Shown in pieces: positions 1 to 7,402 of a stretch of DNA of 20,722 bases. The notes beneath the pieces were generated by a model that saw only the letters and a program-made list of their open reading frames with translations, was not told the origin of the DNA and did no database searches. Origin of the DNA: Chloroflexota bacterium (GTDB lineage Bacteria > Chloroflexota > Dehalococcoidia > SM23-28-2 > RBG-16-64-32); contig VBEI01000004.1 of the NCBI GenBank assembly GCA_005882715.1, positions 1 to 20,722 on the forward strand, read 5' to 3'. The position numbers and the translations under genes are program-made. Within the stretch, counting starts at the first letter, position 1; each line of letters begins with the position of its first letter.

Positions 1-253
1 GGAAGATCGCGAGCTGTCGAAGAATGCGCCGGCGGATATCCGGTTCTATCGGTGTCTGATAGGGGTTGGTTTTCGCTGCCTCCCAGCCAAGAACGTCGTC
101 GCATGTCGTCCCCAACAATCCGGCGAGCTCGGCTGGAGTCAGGCGATGCGCGATTCGCAGTTTCCGCAGTTCTTCTGGTTCTATTGCGTGCCTCCACTGT
201 CGATATCGTTGATGGTCGCAGCACTCAGGAATAAAGCAGTGTTCGGGTTCGGT
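1..253 (-). CDS. Partial helix-turn-helix (XRE-like) protein, runs off the left edge
   Basis: On the minus strand one frame stays open from the stop at 254-256 to the window edge. Its translation has an amphipathic segment, LRKLRIAHRLTPAELAGLLG, followed by a second part with LGWEAAKTNPYQTP and an arginine-rich helix. This is the layout of an XRE/Cro-type DNA-binding domain: helix, turn and recognition helix, then the conserved W-E region. The upstream part carries C-x-x-x-x-CC and a His, faintly like the zinc-binding N-terminus of MqsA-type antitoxins. No ATG, GTG or TTG occurs in this frame before the HTH; a GTG at 195-197 would need a one-base shift to join it. The start is therefore unresolved: an unusual start codon, an upstream frameshift or a decayed gene are all possible. 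The domain call is moderate and the boundaries weak. Confidence 0.4.
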
Positions 254-322
254 TTAGAAGTTAGGGTTTCGTTTAGAAGGGCTCGCTATTCCCACAGCGC
301 TTGCCAATTCCGAGCGAGTCTC

Positions 323-546
323 CTACCGGTCCGTCTCGTCCTCGGAGTGCGGAAAGTAGGGCGACCCGCAGTTGCGGCAGAAACGGGCGGAGATCAGTTC
401 CCCGGGGTCGTCAGGCAGCGGCAGTACCAGACCATCGGGTTCCCGCACTGCGGACAGAAGTCGTACGGCTCGTTCGGCCTGGTCGGATATCCGAAGGACC
501 CGGCGTGATTCTGCTCACACTTTCCGACGCCGCGTTCGACGGCCAC
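323..546 (-). pseudogene. Small double zinc-ribbon protein, apparently frameshifted
   Basis: A GTG at 544-546 follows a strong ribosome site (AAGGAGG, six bases away) inside the end of the AI-2E gene. The frame reads K-C-E-Q-N-H ... D-F-C-P-Q-C-G-N-P-M-V and then hits TGA at 394-396. From about position 435 another frame takes over well: L-P-L-P-D-D-P-G-E-L then F-C-R-N-C-G-S-P-Y-F, ending at TAG 323-325. Third-position GC is high in the first frame before about 435 and high in the second frame after it, which suggests one gene with a missing base near 430-437. The joined product would be about 74 residues with two CxxCG knuckles. Role unknown; small zinc ribbons often bind nucleic acid or partner proteins. 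Alternatively the short 50-residue form, which contains four Cys in CPQC...CRC, is the true product. Confidence 0.5.
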
Positions 547-1612
547 GGACTGCCTCCTTCTCCATCGCAGGCTCATCTGGTGCGAGCAACTCCTCTATAG
601 GACCCATCGGGGGCGCCGCGGGCCCGCGCCTCTCCATCCAGTAATCGAACCCTACCCTGGCTACGGCTGCGGCCGGCATCGCCAGCAGGACGCCCACGAT
701 GCCGAGCAACTGTCCTCCGACCAGCACCGCGACGAGCACGACTAGCGGCGGTAAATTTAGCGTCTGACCGTAGACTCGCGGCGTCAGAAGCCGGTCTTCG
801 AATTGCTGGTAGGCCATCAATAGAGCGAGCACGATTATAGCCTGCGTAGGCGACTCCCGAAAGGCTGCGACTGTAGGGAAGACGACCGCGATAGTCGCGC
901 CGATCAGAGGAATAATATCGACGAACGCGGCCAAGACCGCGAAGGCGACTGCGTTGGGCACGCCCACCGCCAGCAGCACGATCAACGTATAAACGAAAAT
1001 GCAAGCAGATGTCACAACCTGGCCGCGAATATACCCTCCCACCACCCGGTTCATCGCCGTCAGGAAGTGCTCCATCTCCGGCTCCCGGCCCGGCGGCACG
1101 AACTGGTACACGAACCGCGAGAGCCGCGGCGTATCGACCAGTAGGTATGCCGTTAGGACGACCACGGTAATGATGCCAAGCAGTATGGTGAGGGCTCGCT
1201 GGCCATAATCGACCGCAGCGGAGCCCGAGATAAGATGGTCCCAATCGATGTCTCGTGCTCGTTGTTCAAGCTCCACGTGAATGCCGAAATCATCGAGCAG
1301 GTTCTCCAGGTCCTTGGCGTCTTCGGGCAAATCAGACTTGAGGTTTGTGAATTCGTCGACCATGGCGGGAACGACGAGTGCCGAGAGGCCCGCTAGTACG
1401 CCCATGATCGCCAGCAGGATGAGTAGAACCGATAGCGTCCTTGGAAGGCCCTTCCTTACGAGCCACTCTACGTACGGCAGAAGCGCCGTGTGGAAGATAA
1501 ACGCGGTGAGAATCAGCAGGATGATCGGCCACAGTTTAGTTAGCGCCCAAAGTGAAACCAACATGAGCGCAATAAACAGGATCGCCCGGTAAGAGACCTC
1601 GATTCGAATCAT
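515..1612 (-). CDS. AI-2E family transporter (permease)
   Basis: About 365 residues, the usual length for the family. The N-terminus holds two hydrophobic helices (roughly residues 10-45), then a third (about 55-75), a charged soluble stretch (about 80-140) rich in Asp and Glu, and a cluster of membrane helices in the second half with the glycine/proline pattern typical of AI-2E/TqsA/PerM permeases (for example A-F-V-D-I-I-P-L-I-G). The family exports small molecules; individual substrates are mostly unknown, and AI-2 should not be assumed. I chose the ATG at 1612 (AGGGG nine bases upstream); a TTG at 1645 would add eleven residues and overlap the upstream gene. It follows the TauE/SafE gene by 19 nt and likely shares its transcript. 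The C-terminus is very basic (R-G-R-R-T-R-R-R-K-V). Confidence 0.9.
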   Translation of the reverse strand: MIRIEVSYRAILFIALMLVSLWALTKLWPIILLILTAFIFHTALLPYVEWLVRKGLPRTLSVLLILLAIMGVLAGLSALVVPAMVDEFTNLKSDLPEDAKDLENLLDDFGIHVELEQRARDIDWDHLISGSAAVDYGQRALTILLGIITVVVLTAYLLVDTPRLSRFVYQFVPPGREPEMEHFLTAMNRVVGGYIRGQVVTSACIFVYTLIVLLAVGVPNAVAFAVLAAFVDIIPLIGATIAVVFPTVAAFRESPTQAIIVLALLMAYQQFEDRLLTPRVYGQTLNLPPLVVLVAVLVGGQLLGIVGVLLAMPAAAVARVGFDYWMERRGPAAPPMGPIEELLAPDEPAMEKEAVRGRRTRRRKV

Positions 1613-1631
1613 GCTTTCGGCCCCTGTCCGC

Positions 1632-2462
1632 TCAACTTCCCGCAATCCCCTTCAAGAACAGCCGGAACGACAATACAAGCAGACCCGCGACTAGCAGCTT
1701 GATCACGGTTCGCGCCTTTATCCGTTGCGCCATCCTCGCGCCCAACTGCGCACCCGGTACCGTACCCACGCCCAGGGCAGCGGCCTTCACAAGCTGGTCT
1801 CCAGATAGCGTTCCCTTCACCAGATGAACAACGCTTGCGCCCCCACTCATAAACGCCAGTATGAACTGCGAAGTCGCGGTCGCCAGCATCACGGGGAAGT
1901 GCAGAGTCGAGATCATCACCGGCACATGGACGGCCCCGCCTCCTATCCCTAGCAGGCTGGAGACAAGTCCGACGCCCAGACTTAGAGCCGCCCCCTGCCA
2001 GAGCCGGTAACCGTAGCGATAGGTACCTTCTGGCGTGACTACCTGACGGATTACCACTCCCCGTCCTGAAAGTGGTTGCCGGATGCCACGTGGTGGACCA
2101 CGCATGGCCACCGCGGCTAGTGCAAGCAAGATCAGCGCGAATACGATCGTAAATGCCCGCTCCGGCACTAAATCTACCAGGAAGACCCCGGCCAGCACGC
2201 CCGGTACCGACGAGGCTGCGAATAAGAGGCCTGTCGCGTAGTCGATCCGCCCCTGCCGCGCGTAGGCTACCGAGCCCGATGTGGTATTCGCCCAGACGAC
2301 CAGCAAGGAAATCGCAGTCAGGTGCTCCGGGTCGTAATCCGGATACAGGAACAGCAGCACGGGCACAAGGATGAAGCCGCCACCCAGGCCGATGATCGTG
2401 CCGTAGGTCCCAACCGCGAATCCAAGTGCCGCCAATCCCAACAGTTCGAGCGCATCATTCAT
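1632..2462 (-). CDS. TauE/SafE family sulfite/anion exporter permease
   Basis: About 276 residues and almost wholly hydrophobic, with two homologous halves of helices. Each half carries the glycine-rich signature of the family: G-T-Y-G-T-I-I-G-L-G-G-G-F-I-L-V-P near residue 20 and S-S-L-L-G-I-G-G-G-A-V-H-V-P-V in the second half. A central charged loop (about residues 120-150) separates the halves. The family moves sulfite, sulfoacetate or other small organic anions across the inner membrane; the substrate here cannot be read. The ATG at 2462 puts the start just before the first helix; a GTG two codons upstream is possible, and longer versions would run into the promoter of the divergent LarA-like gene. 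It heads a short minus-strand operon with the AI-2E permease. Confidence 0.9.
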   Translation of the reverse strand: MNDALELLGLAALGFAVGTYGTIIGLGGGFILVPVLLFLYPDYDPEHLTAISLLVVWANTTSGSVAYARQGRIDYATGLLFAASSVPGVLAGVFLVDLVPERAFTIVFALILLALAAVAMRGPPRGIRQPLSGRGVVIRQVVTPEGTYRYGYRLWQGAALSLGVGLVSSLLGIGGGAVHVPVMISTLHFPVMLATATSQFILAFMSGGASVVHLVKGTLSGDQLVKAAALGVGTVPGAQLGARMAQRIKARTVIKLLVAGLLVLSFRLFLKGIAGS

Positions 2463-2524
2463 GGACACTCGGCGCCATTCTACCCTTCGCCACGCCGGGC
2501 CGCTCCCGATGTCCACCCAACTGC

Positions 2525-2530
2525 TATACT
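2525..2530 (+). promoter_or_regulatory. Extended -10 box (TGCTATACT) for the LarA-like gene
   Basis: TATACT preceded by TG and one base ends nine bases before the ATG at 2540. A start site 6-8 bases downstream would put the mRNA end within a few bases of the ATG, so the message would be leaderless or nearly so. No Shine-Dalgarno sequence is visible. No clear -35 box is seen, as expected for an extended -10 promoter. Confidence 0.5.
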
Positions 2531-2539
2531 GGCCGCGCC

Positions 2540-3916
2540 ATGCCGGAACTGCGCCTGCCTTACGGTGATTCGACCGTTCAGGTCGAGTTGCCGGATCGCG
2601 CGAAGATTGTGGGCGGCGGCAATGGAGGACCGCGCCAGGCCGCCGTCGCAGACCAGGGGGCCGCCGTCCGCGACGCCCTCACCAGGCCCATCGGTCTTCC
2701 CCGAATCGGCGAACTTGTCCGACCCGGCGCGCGTGTGCTGATTGCCTTCGACGACCCGACCGCGCCCTCTTTCGGGCCGGTCCGCAGGCTTGCGATCGAG
2801 GCGGTCCTCGAAGAACTAGGGCAGGCAGGAGTCCCCGAGGAGAACGTCCGCCTGCTCTGCGCCAACGCCCTCCACCGCCGCTGGACGCGTGAGGAGCTGG
2901 CCCGAATCCTGAGCAAGGAGCTGGTGGACCGCTTCGGCGATCGTCTTCAGTGTCACGATGCTGAGGACTCCGCCAATATCGTCGATCTCGGGAAGACTCC
3001 GTCGGGCTATGACGTCGATCTGCACCGCCTGGCCGTGGAGTCAGACCTCACCGTTTACGTGAACGCTGCCTGCCACCTGGGCTTCAACGGCGGGTGGAAG
3101 TCGGTCGCGGTCGGGCTTTCAACCTGGCGTTCGATCCGGCACACCCACACGCCGGACGGAATGTCGATGTCCGTGCGAGACAACCGGATGCACGAGGTCT
3201 TTGCCGAGCAGGGCTATCACATAGAATCGACGCTCGGACGGCGGATCTTCAAATTCGAGACCGTCCTGGCGAACCCCGGCACGATTGCGAGCTGCTGGGC
3301 AGGCGGCATCGACGAGACCCGTCAGGCCGCGCTCGCCCTAATCTCGTCGCTGAACCCGCCGCGCCGCGAGTCCTCACACGGCGAGAAAGCAGACATCATT
3401 GTCTACGGCGTACCCGACTGGAGCCCCTACGCCACCTTCGCGACGATGAATCCCATCCTGACGCTCGTCTCCACGGCGCTCGGGTATCTAGGCGGCTACA
3501 TCGACGCACTGGGCAAGCCCGGCTGCTCGGTCATCATCGCAACCCCTTGCCCCGAACAGTGGGACATGGAACACCATCCTTCGTACAAAGAGGTGTGGGA
3601 ACGCGTGCTGCCCGCAACGAAGGACCCGTACGAGATAACCGCGCGCTTCGGAGAGGAGTTCGCTACCCACGCCGGATACATCGAACAATATAGCCACGGC
3701 TTTGCCTTCCATCCCGTGCACGGCATCCTAGCGACCCACCCGCTAAAGCGCCTGCGCCACGCCGGGCGCGTCTACGTGGCCGGCGCGGACGACCCCGCCG
3801 TGCCCGGTCACCTGGGCTTCATTCCCGCGGCGACTGTCGAGGACGCGATACGCGAGGCGGAAAGCGTACATGGCCCGGACGCTACAATCGCCTGCGTCCG
3901 CAACCCCGGCGGCTAG
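2540..3916 (+). CDS. LarA-like protein (nickel-dependent lactate racemase family, DUF2088)
   Basis: 458 residues, near the family's usual 420-430. The N-terminal DUF2088 domain (about residues 5-210) has D72-P-T-A-P where LarA has D-x-T-R, L-H112-R-R-W-T-x-E-E-L matching the conserved L-H-R-x-x-T-x-E-E-L, and C178-H-L-G-F-N-G-G-W-K187-S-V matching the H-x-G-x-K stretch whose lysine anchors the nickel pincer cofactor in LarA. H201 and H203 lie where a second catalytic His sits. The C-terminal half resembles the LarA C-terminal domain. LarA-family enzymes interconvert 2-hydroxyacid stereoisomers by hydride transfer; many members act on other or unknown substrates. The first substrate-binding Arg is Ala here, so lactate racemase activity should not be assumed. 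The start at 2540 fits the -10 box just upstream. No larB, larC or larE cofactor genes lie nearby. Confidence 0.8.
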   Translation: MPELRLPYGDSTVQVELPDRAKIVGGGNGGPRQAAVADQGAAVRDALTRPIGLPRIGELVRPGARVLIAFDDPTAPSFGPVRRLAIEAVLEELGQAGVPEENVRLLCANALHRRWTREELARILSKELVDRFGDRLQCHDAEDSANIVDLGKTPSGYDVDLHRLAVESDLTVYVNAACHLGFNGGWKSVAVGLSTWRSIRHTHTPDGMSMSVRDNRMHEVFAEQGYHIESTLGRRIFKFETVLANPGTIASCWAGGIDETRQAALALISSLNPPRRESSHGEKADIIVYGVPDWSPYATFATMNPILTLVSTALGYLGGYIDALGKPGCSVIIATPCPEQWDMEHHPSYKEVWERVLPATKDPYEITARFGEEFATHAGYIEQYSHGFAFHPVHGILATHPLKRLRHAGRVYVAGADDPAVPGHLGFIPAATVEDAIREAESVHGPDATIACVRNPGG

Positions 3917-3952
3917 TCCATCACTCCGGCGGCTGGCGGACCCTGCGCTCGA

Positions 3953-4660
3953 CTACGCGCCTCTCGTTCTGAGTACGAGCGCCGACAATGAGAGCATGCA
4001 AGCGCACCCGGTGACGAATCCGCCGATATGCGCGTAATAAGCCACCCTCGTATCGACCCCAAGCGAGGCAACCCCGCTAATCGCCTGCAGGATGAACCAG
4101 ATGACTATCACAACAGCCCAGCGCGGATCGGTCATGAGGTAAGCGCCTCCAATTCCCGCGATGGCTCCGCTCGCGCCCACGATGGGAATCGTGCTATCCG
4201 ATGTAAGCGCAACCTGCAACGCGATCGCGCCGAGCAACGAGACAGCGTAGGTTAGCGCAAAGATCCAATAGCCAGCATTGTCGAACGACCGCACCAGCAG
4301 TCTCTCGAGTGCGATCCCCAGGATGCAAAGGACAGCGATATTGCTCGCGAAGTGCACCGCATCACCATGCATGAATGCGGAGGTAACGACAGTTAGCGGC
4401 TCCCTGGAAAAGTCCGGCGACTCTAGCCAGTCGACAAGGTCCGCGGGCACCACTCCCCACTTCCTGAATAGCCGGTCGAGATCGAACGTCGAACGGGCGA
4501 GCTCATAAGAGAACACGAACGCACTGATGATGATCAGCGACATGGTGATGTAAGGGACGGGAACGAACCGCGCCGTCTCCTCGACGCGCCAGCGGGCGGT
4601 GATTTTCCACCAGTCGGGAGGGCGGCCTGCCCACCGTGGGATCAAGCGATCGTTCCCCAA
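3953..4660 (-). CDS. Rhomboid family intramembrane serine protease
   Basis: 235 residues with about six membrane helices. The catalytic serine motif is clear, G162-A-S164-G-A-I-A-G, and the partner histidine is in A-H211-I-G-G-F-V-T-G. The conserved helix-2 stretch F-M-H-G-D-A-V-H103-F-A-S-N107 is also present, so all hallmarks of an active rhomboid are there. Rhomboids cleave membrane proteins inside the bilayer; bacterial substrates are rarely known. The TTG start at 4660 has GAGG five bases upstream and gives a 19-nt overlap with the hydrolase gene; an alternative TTG at 4645 would overlap that gene's TGA by four bases. Either way the two genes look translationally coupled. It ends 36 nt from the convergent LarA-like gene. 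Confidence 0.93.
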   Translation of the reverse strand: MGNDRLIPRWAGRPPDWWKITARWRVEETARFVPVPYITMSLIIISAFVFSYELARSTFDLDRLFRKWGVVPADLVDWLESPDFSREPLTVVTSAFMHGDAVHFASNIAVLCILGIALERLLVRSFDNAGYWIFALTYAVSLLGAIALQVALTSDSTIPIVGASGAIAGIGGAYLMTDPRWAVVIVIWFILQAISGVASLGVDTRVAYYAHIGGFVTGCACMLSLSALVLRTRGA

Positions 4661-5364
4661 AACGCCTCGAGAGCCTCAGCTGTCTCGCGCGGAAACTGCG
4701 CCGGCCACCAATGGCCGCCCGGTAGCACGACGAGCTTTGCGCCCGCCCGCTCGGCCGTCCGTTTCGCGAATTCCATCGGCATGTACTGGTCTTTGTCTCC
4801 CCAGATCAGCAGCCCAGGCTTGCTGATGCCTTGAATTTCGGGCCCCCACTCCTTGCCGACATCCACAGCCGAGCGATACAGCGGCAGGATCGCCGCCTTC
4901 ATGCGCTCATCAATTCGCTCCGCGGTCTCCTTCGCGACGGCTTCGGGCATGCCATCATTGACGAACGTCGGGATGACCGCGTCCGCCGTCATCGTTTGCA
5001 TGACGTTCTCGCCGACGCCGGGAGTCTGCCACATCTGAGCGATCGGGTGCCACACGTAGTTCTCATCGATGGCCCCGCCACCCGCCGCCCAGGTGCGCAC
5101 CAGGTCCGGCCGAACGGAAACCAAGCGTTCGACTAGAAGCGCGCCCCAGTCATGTCCGACTATGTCGACGGGCCGCCCGGCACGTTCCACGTCTGCAATG
5201 AGCCAGTCGAGATAGTCCTCTTTTGTGAAGCCGAAACCCGCCGGTGCATCCCGGTCGAACCCGGGCATATCCGGGGCAAGGACGTCCGTACGTGAGAGGT
5301 GCTCTCGGACGCCGTCCCAAAGGCGATGCGTGTCGGGTACGCCGTGAACGAGGAATGCCGCCAT
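4642..5364 (-). CDS. Alpha/beta hydrolase, epoxide hydrolase / haloalkane dehalogenase type
   Basis: 240 residues, short for the group because the first strands and part of the cap are reduced. The oxyanion region H-G-V-P-D lies at residues 7-11. The nucleophile elbow is V-G-H-D72-W-G-A, with Asp followed by Trp, which marks the epoxide hydrolase/haloalkane dehalogenase branch rather than serine esterases. The acid is probably D190 or D192 in W-G-D-K-D-Q-Y, and the base H218 in P-G-G-H-W-W-P. Such enzymes open an ester intermediate formed on the Asp; the substrate cannot be read from sequence. No signal peptide, so it should be cytoplasmic. The ATG at 5364 has AGGAGG eight bases upstream. It lies 166 nt after the selenoprotein gene on the same strand and overlaps the rhomboid gene. 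Confidence 0.88.
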   Translation of the reverse strand: MAAFLVHGVPDTHRLWDGVREHLSRTDVLAPDMPGFDRDAPAGFGFTKEDYLDWLIADVERAGRPVDIVGHDWGALLVERLVSVRPDLVRTWAAGGGAIDENYVWHPIAQMWQTPGVGENVMQTMTADAVIPTFVNDGMPEAVAKETAERIDERMKAAILPLYRSAVDVGKEWGPEIQGISKPGLLIWGDKDQYMPMEFAKRTAERAGAKLVVLPGGHWWPAQFPRETAEALEAFWGTIA

Positions 5365-5530
5365 GTTCGGGCCTCCTGATTATTCAGCCGAGAATTCAGT
5401 CAGAAGCCGGAGGGAGCTCCGCGGGGCACGAACATAGGCCGAAAACAGGAGCACTGCCCCGGATTCCTTCGCGAAGAATAGCATACGTCGCTCGAGACCC
5501 AAATACGTTTTCCAGAATGAACCCCTAGCG

Positions 5531-6406
5531 CTAGGTCTCTTGCTTGCGCCCCTCTGCCCTGGCCTGTGCCTGCTCTCGCATCATCTTGATAATCGGCGAC
5601 GCTTCGAGCGGCTGCCAGTCCTTGCGCGCCACGTCGGATGCCTGAGGCCATTCGACCTCGACTTCACTCATGGCCCCCGGCTGCTGTGCCTGTTCGAGCA
5701 GCGACAACGCCGCGCGAATGATCATCTTCTGCATCTCGCGATCGCCCGGCATACCCAAAGTGTGTCCGAACGGGACCTCAACCCCCAGAGTCCTGGGCGT
5801 GCCCATCTTCTCGGCCCAGAATGGCATCATCGTTACCATGACGGTGCTGAGCCCCGCCTCCTCGAACGTCTGCGCCAGCACGGGCGCACTGCGGCAGCAG
5901 TCCGGTCAGGCCGGTGTGAGAAGGACGGCATCAAGAGCTTCGTCCTTTAGGAGGCCCGCCACCTCCGGTGCGTAGCGCGCTCGCCATTCGCTCGTGTTCG
6001 GCTGGTACCCCATGAGGGAGTAGTTCACGGCGGCGAGCGAGCCGATCACACCCTCGTCTTCGAGCTCCGCGAACCGGTTTACCGGCAGCACGATATTTAC
6101 GTCCGCCAGAATATCCCGGTTGTTGATGTGAAGATGAGAAGCGCCAATCTGGCCCTGCGCCAGATCGCGCCGGATGCGCCGGTAGGTCGGGTCTCCCCAC
6201 ATTGGCTCCCGCTTTTCACGCCCCGCGTCGAACGGAGGTTCGCGTGCCTTGTCGTAAATGCCGGCCGTCGTGACAAGGGCAAGGCGGCACTGGTTCAGTG
6301 GCTTCGAAAGCGGAGTCCATGGGATCGGGTCCATCCGCTCCACACGAAGCGTCTGGTAGTACGCGGCGATCGAGCGGGGCAGGTACTTGAAGCTGTCTAC
6401 CGGCAT
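5531..6406 (-). CDS. GrdB/PrdB-like selenoprotein with in-frame UGA (predicted Sec167)
   Basis: Read through one TGA (5906-5908), this frame encodes 291 residues resembling the glycine/sarcosine/betaine reductase selenoprotein B family, including D-proline reductase PrdB-like proteins. Before the TGA are the family landmarks L-A-L-V-T-T-A-G-I-Y (about residue 43), a G-D-P-T-Y-R-R-I stretch, D-V-N-I-V-L-P-V-N-R-F and E-G-V-I-G-S-L-A-A-V-N-Y-S-L-M-G-Y. After it the frame continues without a break: P-D-C-C-R-S-A-P-V-L-A-Q-T-F-E-E-A-G. The context V-L-L-T-P-A-U-P-D-C-C matches the place where, as I recall, non-selenium homologues carry T-P-T-C-P-x-C, so the UGA replaces a redox cysteine and forms U-x-x-C. 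A hairpin at 5871-5888 fits a bacterial SECIS. The ATG at 6406 follows GGGAGA. The reaction is unknown. The alternative, a nonsense mutation, would be expected to lack the hairpin and show decay after the stop, and it does not. Confidence 0.82.
5871..5888 (-). promoter_or_regulatory. Candidate bacterial SECIS hairpin
   Basis: In the mRNA, UGCGCC (5888-5883) pairs perfectly with GGCGCA (5876-5871) around a six-base loop CGUGCU (5882-5877). The loop begins 23 bases after the UGA and has G as its second base. Known bacterial SECIS elements sit within the coding region just after the UGA, with the apical loop roughly 16-37 nt downstream and a G among the first two loop bases, so the geometry fits. 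A weaker competing hairpin (ACUGC-UGCC-GCAGU) lies between it and the UGA. Confidence 0.6.
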
Positions 6407-6432
6407 CGCGGTCTCCCTTGTTTGCTCGCATC

Positions 6433-6438
6433 ATTCTA
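6433..6438 (-). promoter_or_regulatory. Candidate -10 box (TAGAAT) for the selenoprotein gene
   Basis: TAGAAT on the minus strand ends 26 bases before the ATG at 6406, leaving a short leader that holds the GGGAGA ribosome site. No good -35 box is visible at 16-18 bp. It lies in the 156-bp divergent region shared with the gene at 6563. Confidence 0.35.
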
Positions 6439-6562
6439 CCCCAACACTTCTTCGCGTTCGTTAACCGTTTGCCAACCATTTTTTGCCCCGGCGCAGGTAA
6501 CACTGCGCTCCCTGCCCTCCTCATTAATTACGGAAATCGAGAGGCACAGCGGGAGGAGGGCC

Positions 6563-7165
6563 GTGCAAAAGCAGTACAGCGGCGATCTCTACATACCACA
6601 GGATGAGCGGCGTCTCCGCGCGGTGCAGCGCCGGGGCGAGAGCCTGGATAGCACTGTGCGCGACTGGTCAGCGACCGTCGTCGAGGTGCTTCCCAAAGCG
6701 CTTCCGCTCATCAAGGAGGAGCTTGCCGTTATCGGCCTGTTCCTCGCCCAGCAGCGACGCTTGAACCTCGAACTGGATGCTAGGAATCCTGATTCGACGC
6801 TGCGCGAGCGGCTCGGGAAGCTGCTCCCCTTCTTAGGCGATGGCAGCCCCGATTTGGATGCGATCCGCGCCGTGCACCGCATAGTCTCCTCGCGGCTCGA
6901 GTCCGATATAGACCGCGCCTGCGGCCGGTACTGCGAGGCTCAAGCCATCCCTTCGGTTTCCGACCCGGTCATCGATTGGCGCGTCACGATGCGATTCATG
7001 GCGCAGGGCTTGCACCGTATCGCCAGCCAGATCGACCTCAAGAAGGACTACACCACGTCGTCCAAGCGTTTTGAGCTGGCCCTCTTCGCGCGTGAGGCTG
7101 CGGGGGACATACTTCAGCGCCGCCGTGCGATGTTCTCCGCCTTCCAGAAGACCGAAGCATTCTAG
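6563..7165 (+). CDS. Hypothetical helical cytoplasmic protein
   Basis: I do not recognise this protein. It has 200 residues, no signal peptide or membrane segment, and is predicted mostly helical with many Arg, Glu, Leu and Ala and a basic C-terminal half. Two Cys lie close together (D-R-A-C-G-R-Y-C-E-A) near the middle. The GTG start at 6563 is chosen because GGGAGGAGGG lies directly upstream (6551-6560); the open frame extends 435 bases further left, but that part is antisense to the selenoprotein gene and has no ribosome site. The gene diverges from the selenoprotein gene across 156 bp, so shared control is possible. It is followed by 237 bp without a gene. Confidence 0.7.
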   Translation: MQKQYSGDLYIPQDERRLRAVQRRGESLDSTVRDWSATVVEVLPKALPLIKEELAVIGLFLAQQRRLNLELDARNPDSTLRERLGKLLPFLGDGSPDLDAIRAVHRIVSSRLESDIDRACGRYCEAQAIPSVSDPVIDWRVTMRFMAQGLHRIASQIDLKKDYTTSSKRFELALFAREAAGDILQRRRAMFSAFQKTEAF

Positions 7166-7402
7166 TTGATGCCCTCGTAACTGTCCGGCGTAACCGGCCA
7201 GCCGGGACCTAAATGTCATTCCGAGCTCGCGGGGTGGGGCGAACCGACAGCCGCCGTAGGCGGAGCCGGTAGGGTGGCGCGGCCCGTCCTGAGTGGGGCA
7301 GGCTAGGCTGGGGAGGACACGAAGGGAGGCTCAGCGCCCCGCTGCATCAGGCTGAAGCCCAGCGTTGCGCTGCCTCTGCAAGCTTCGTGCAATAATCGCC
7401 CC
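7166..7402. other. Intergenic region with short hairpins and a dispersed-repeat-like motif
   Basis: No gene is seen. TCCGGC...GCCGGGA (about 7183-7207) could end the upstream transcript, though no T run follows. GTCATTCCGAGC (7215-7226) resembles a short interspersed repeat I recall from many environmental genomes. CCGCC-GTA-GGCGG (7251-7263) is a tight hairpin. The -10 box of the next gene lies at 7391. Confidence 0.3.
7391..7396 (+). promoter_or_regulatory. Extended -10 box (TGCAATAAT), leaderless start of the glycerophosphodiesterase gene
   Basis: AATAAT preceded by TG plus one base ends six bases before the ATG at 7403, so transcription would begin at or very near the start codon. No Shine-Dalgarno sequence is present. 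Confidence 0.45.

Noticed and set aside
100..115. A frameshift within the HTH fragment
   Set aside because: On careful recount of the C run at 110-113 the frame is continuous from 253 to 1; no shift is needed inside the domain.
394..396. TGA in the zinc-ribbon gene as a second selenocysteine codon
   Set aside because: The frame after this TGA has no protein-like character; the coherent continuation is in another frame, so a frameshift explains it better.
6128..6562. Upstream extension of the 6563 gene to a 345-residue product
   Set aside because: This part is antisense to the selenoprotein gene, which has family matches, and the strong GGGAGGAGGG site at 6551-6560 fixes the GTG start at 6563.
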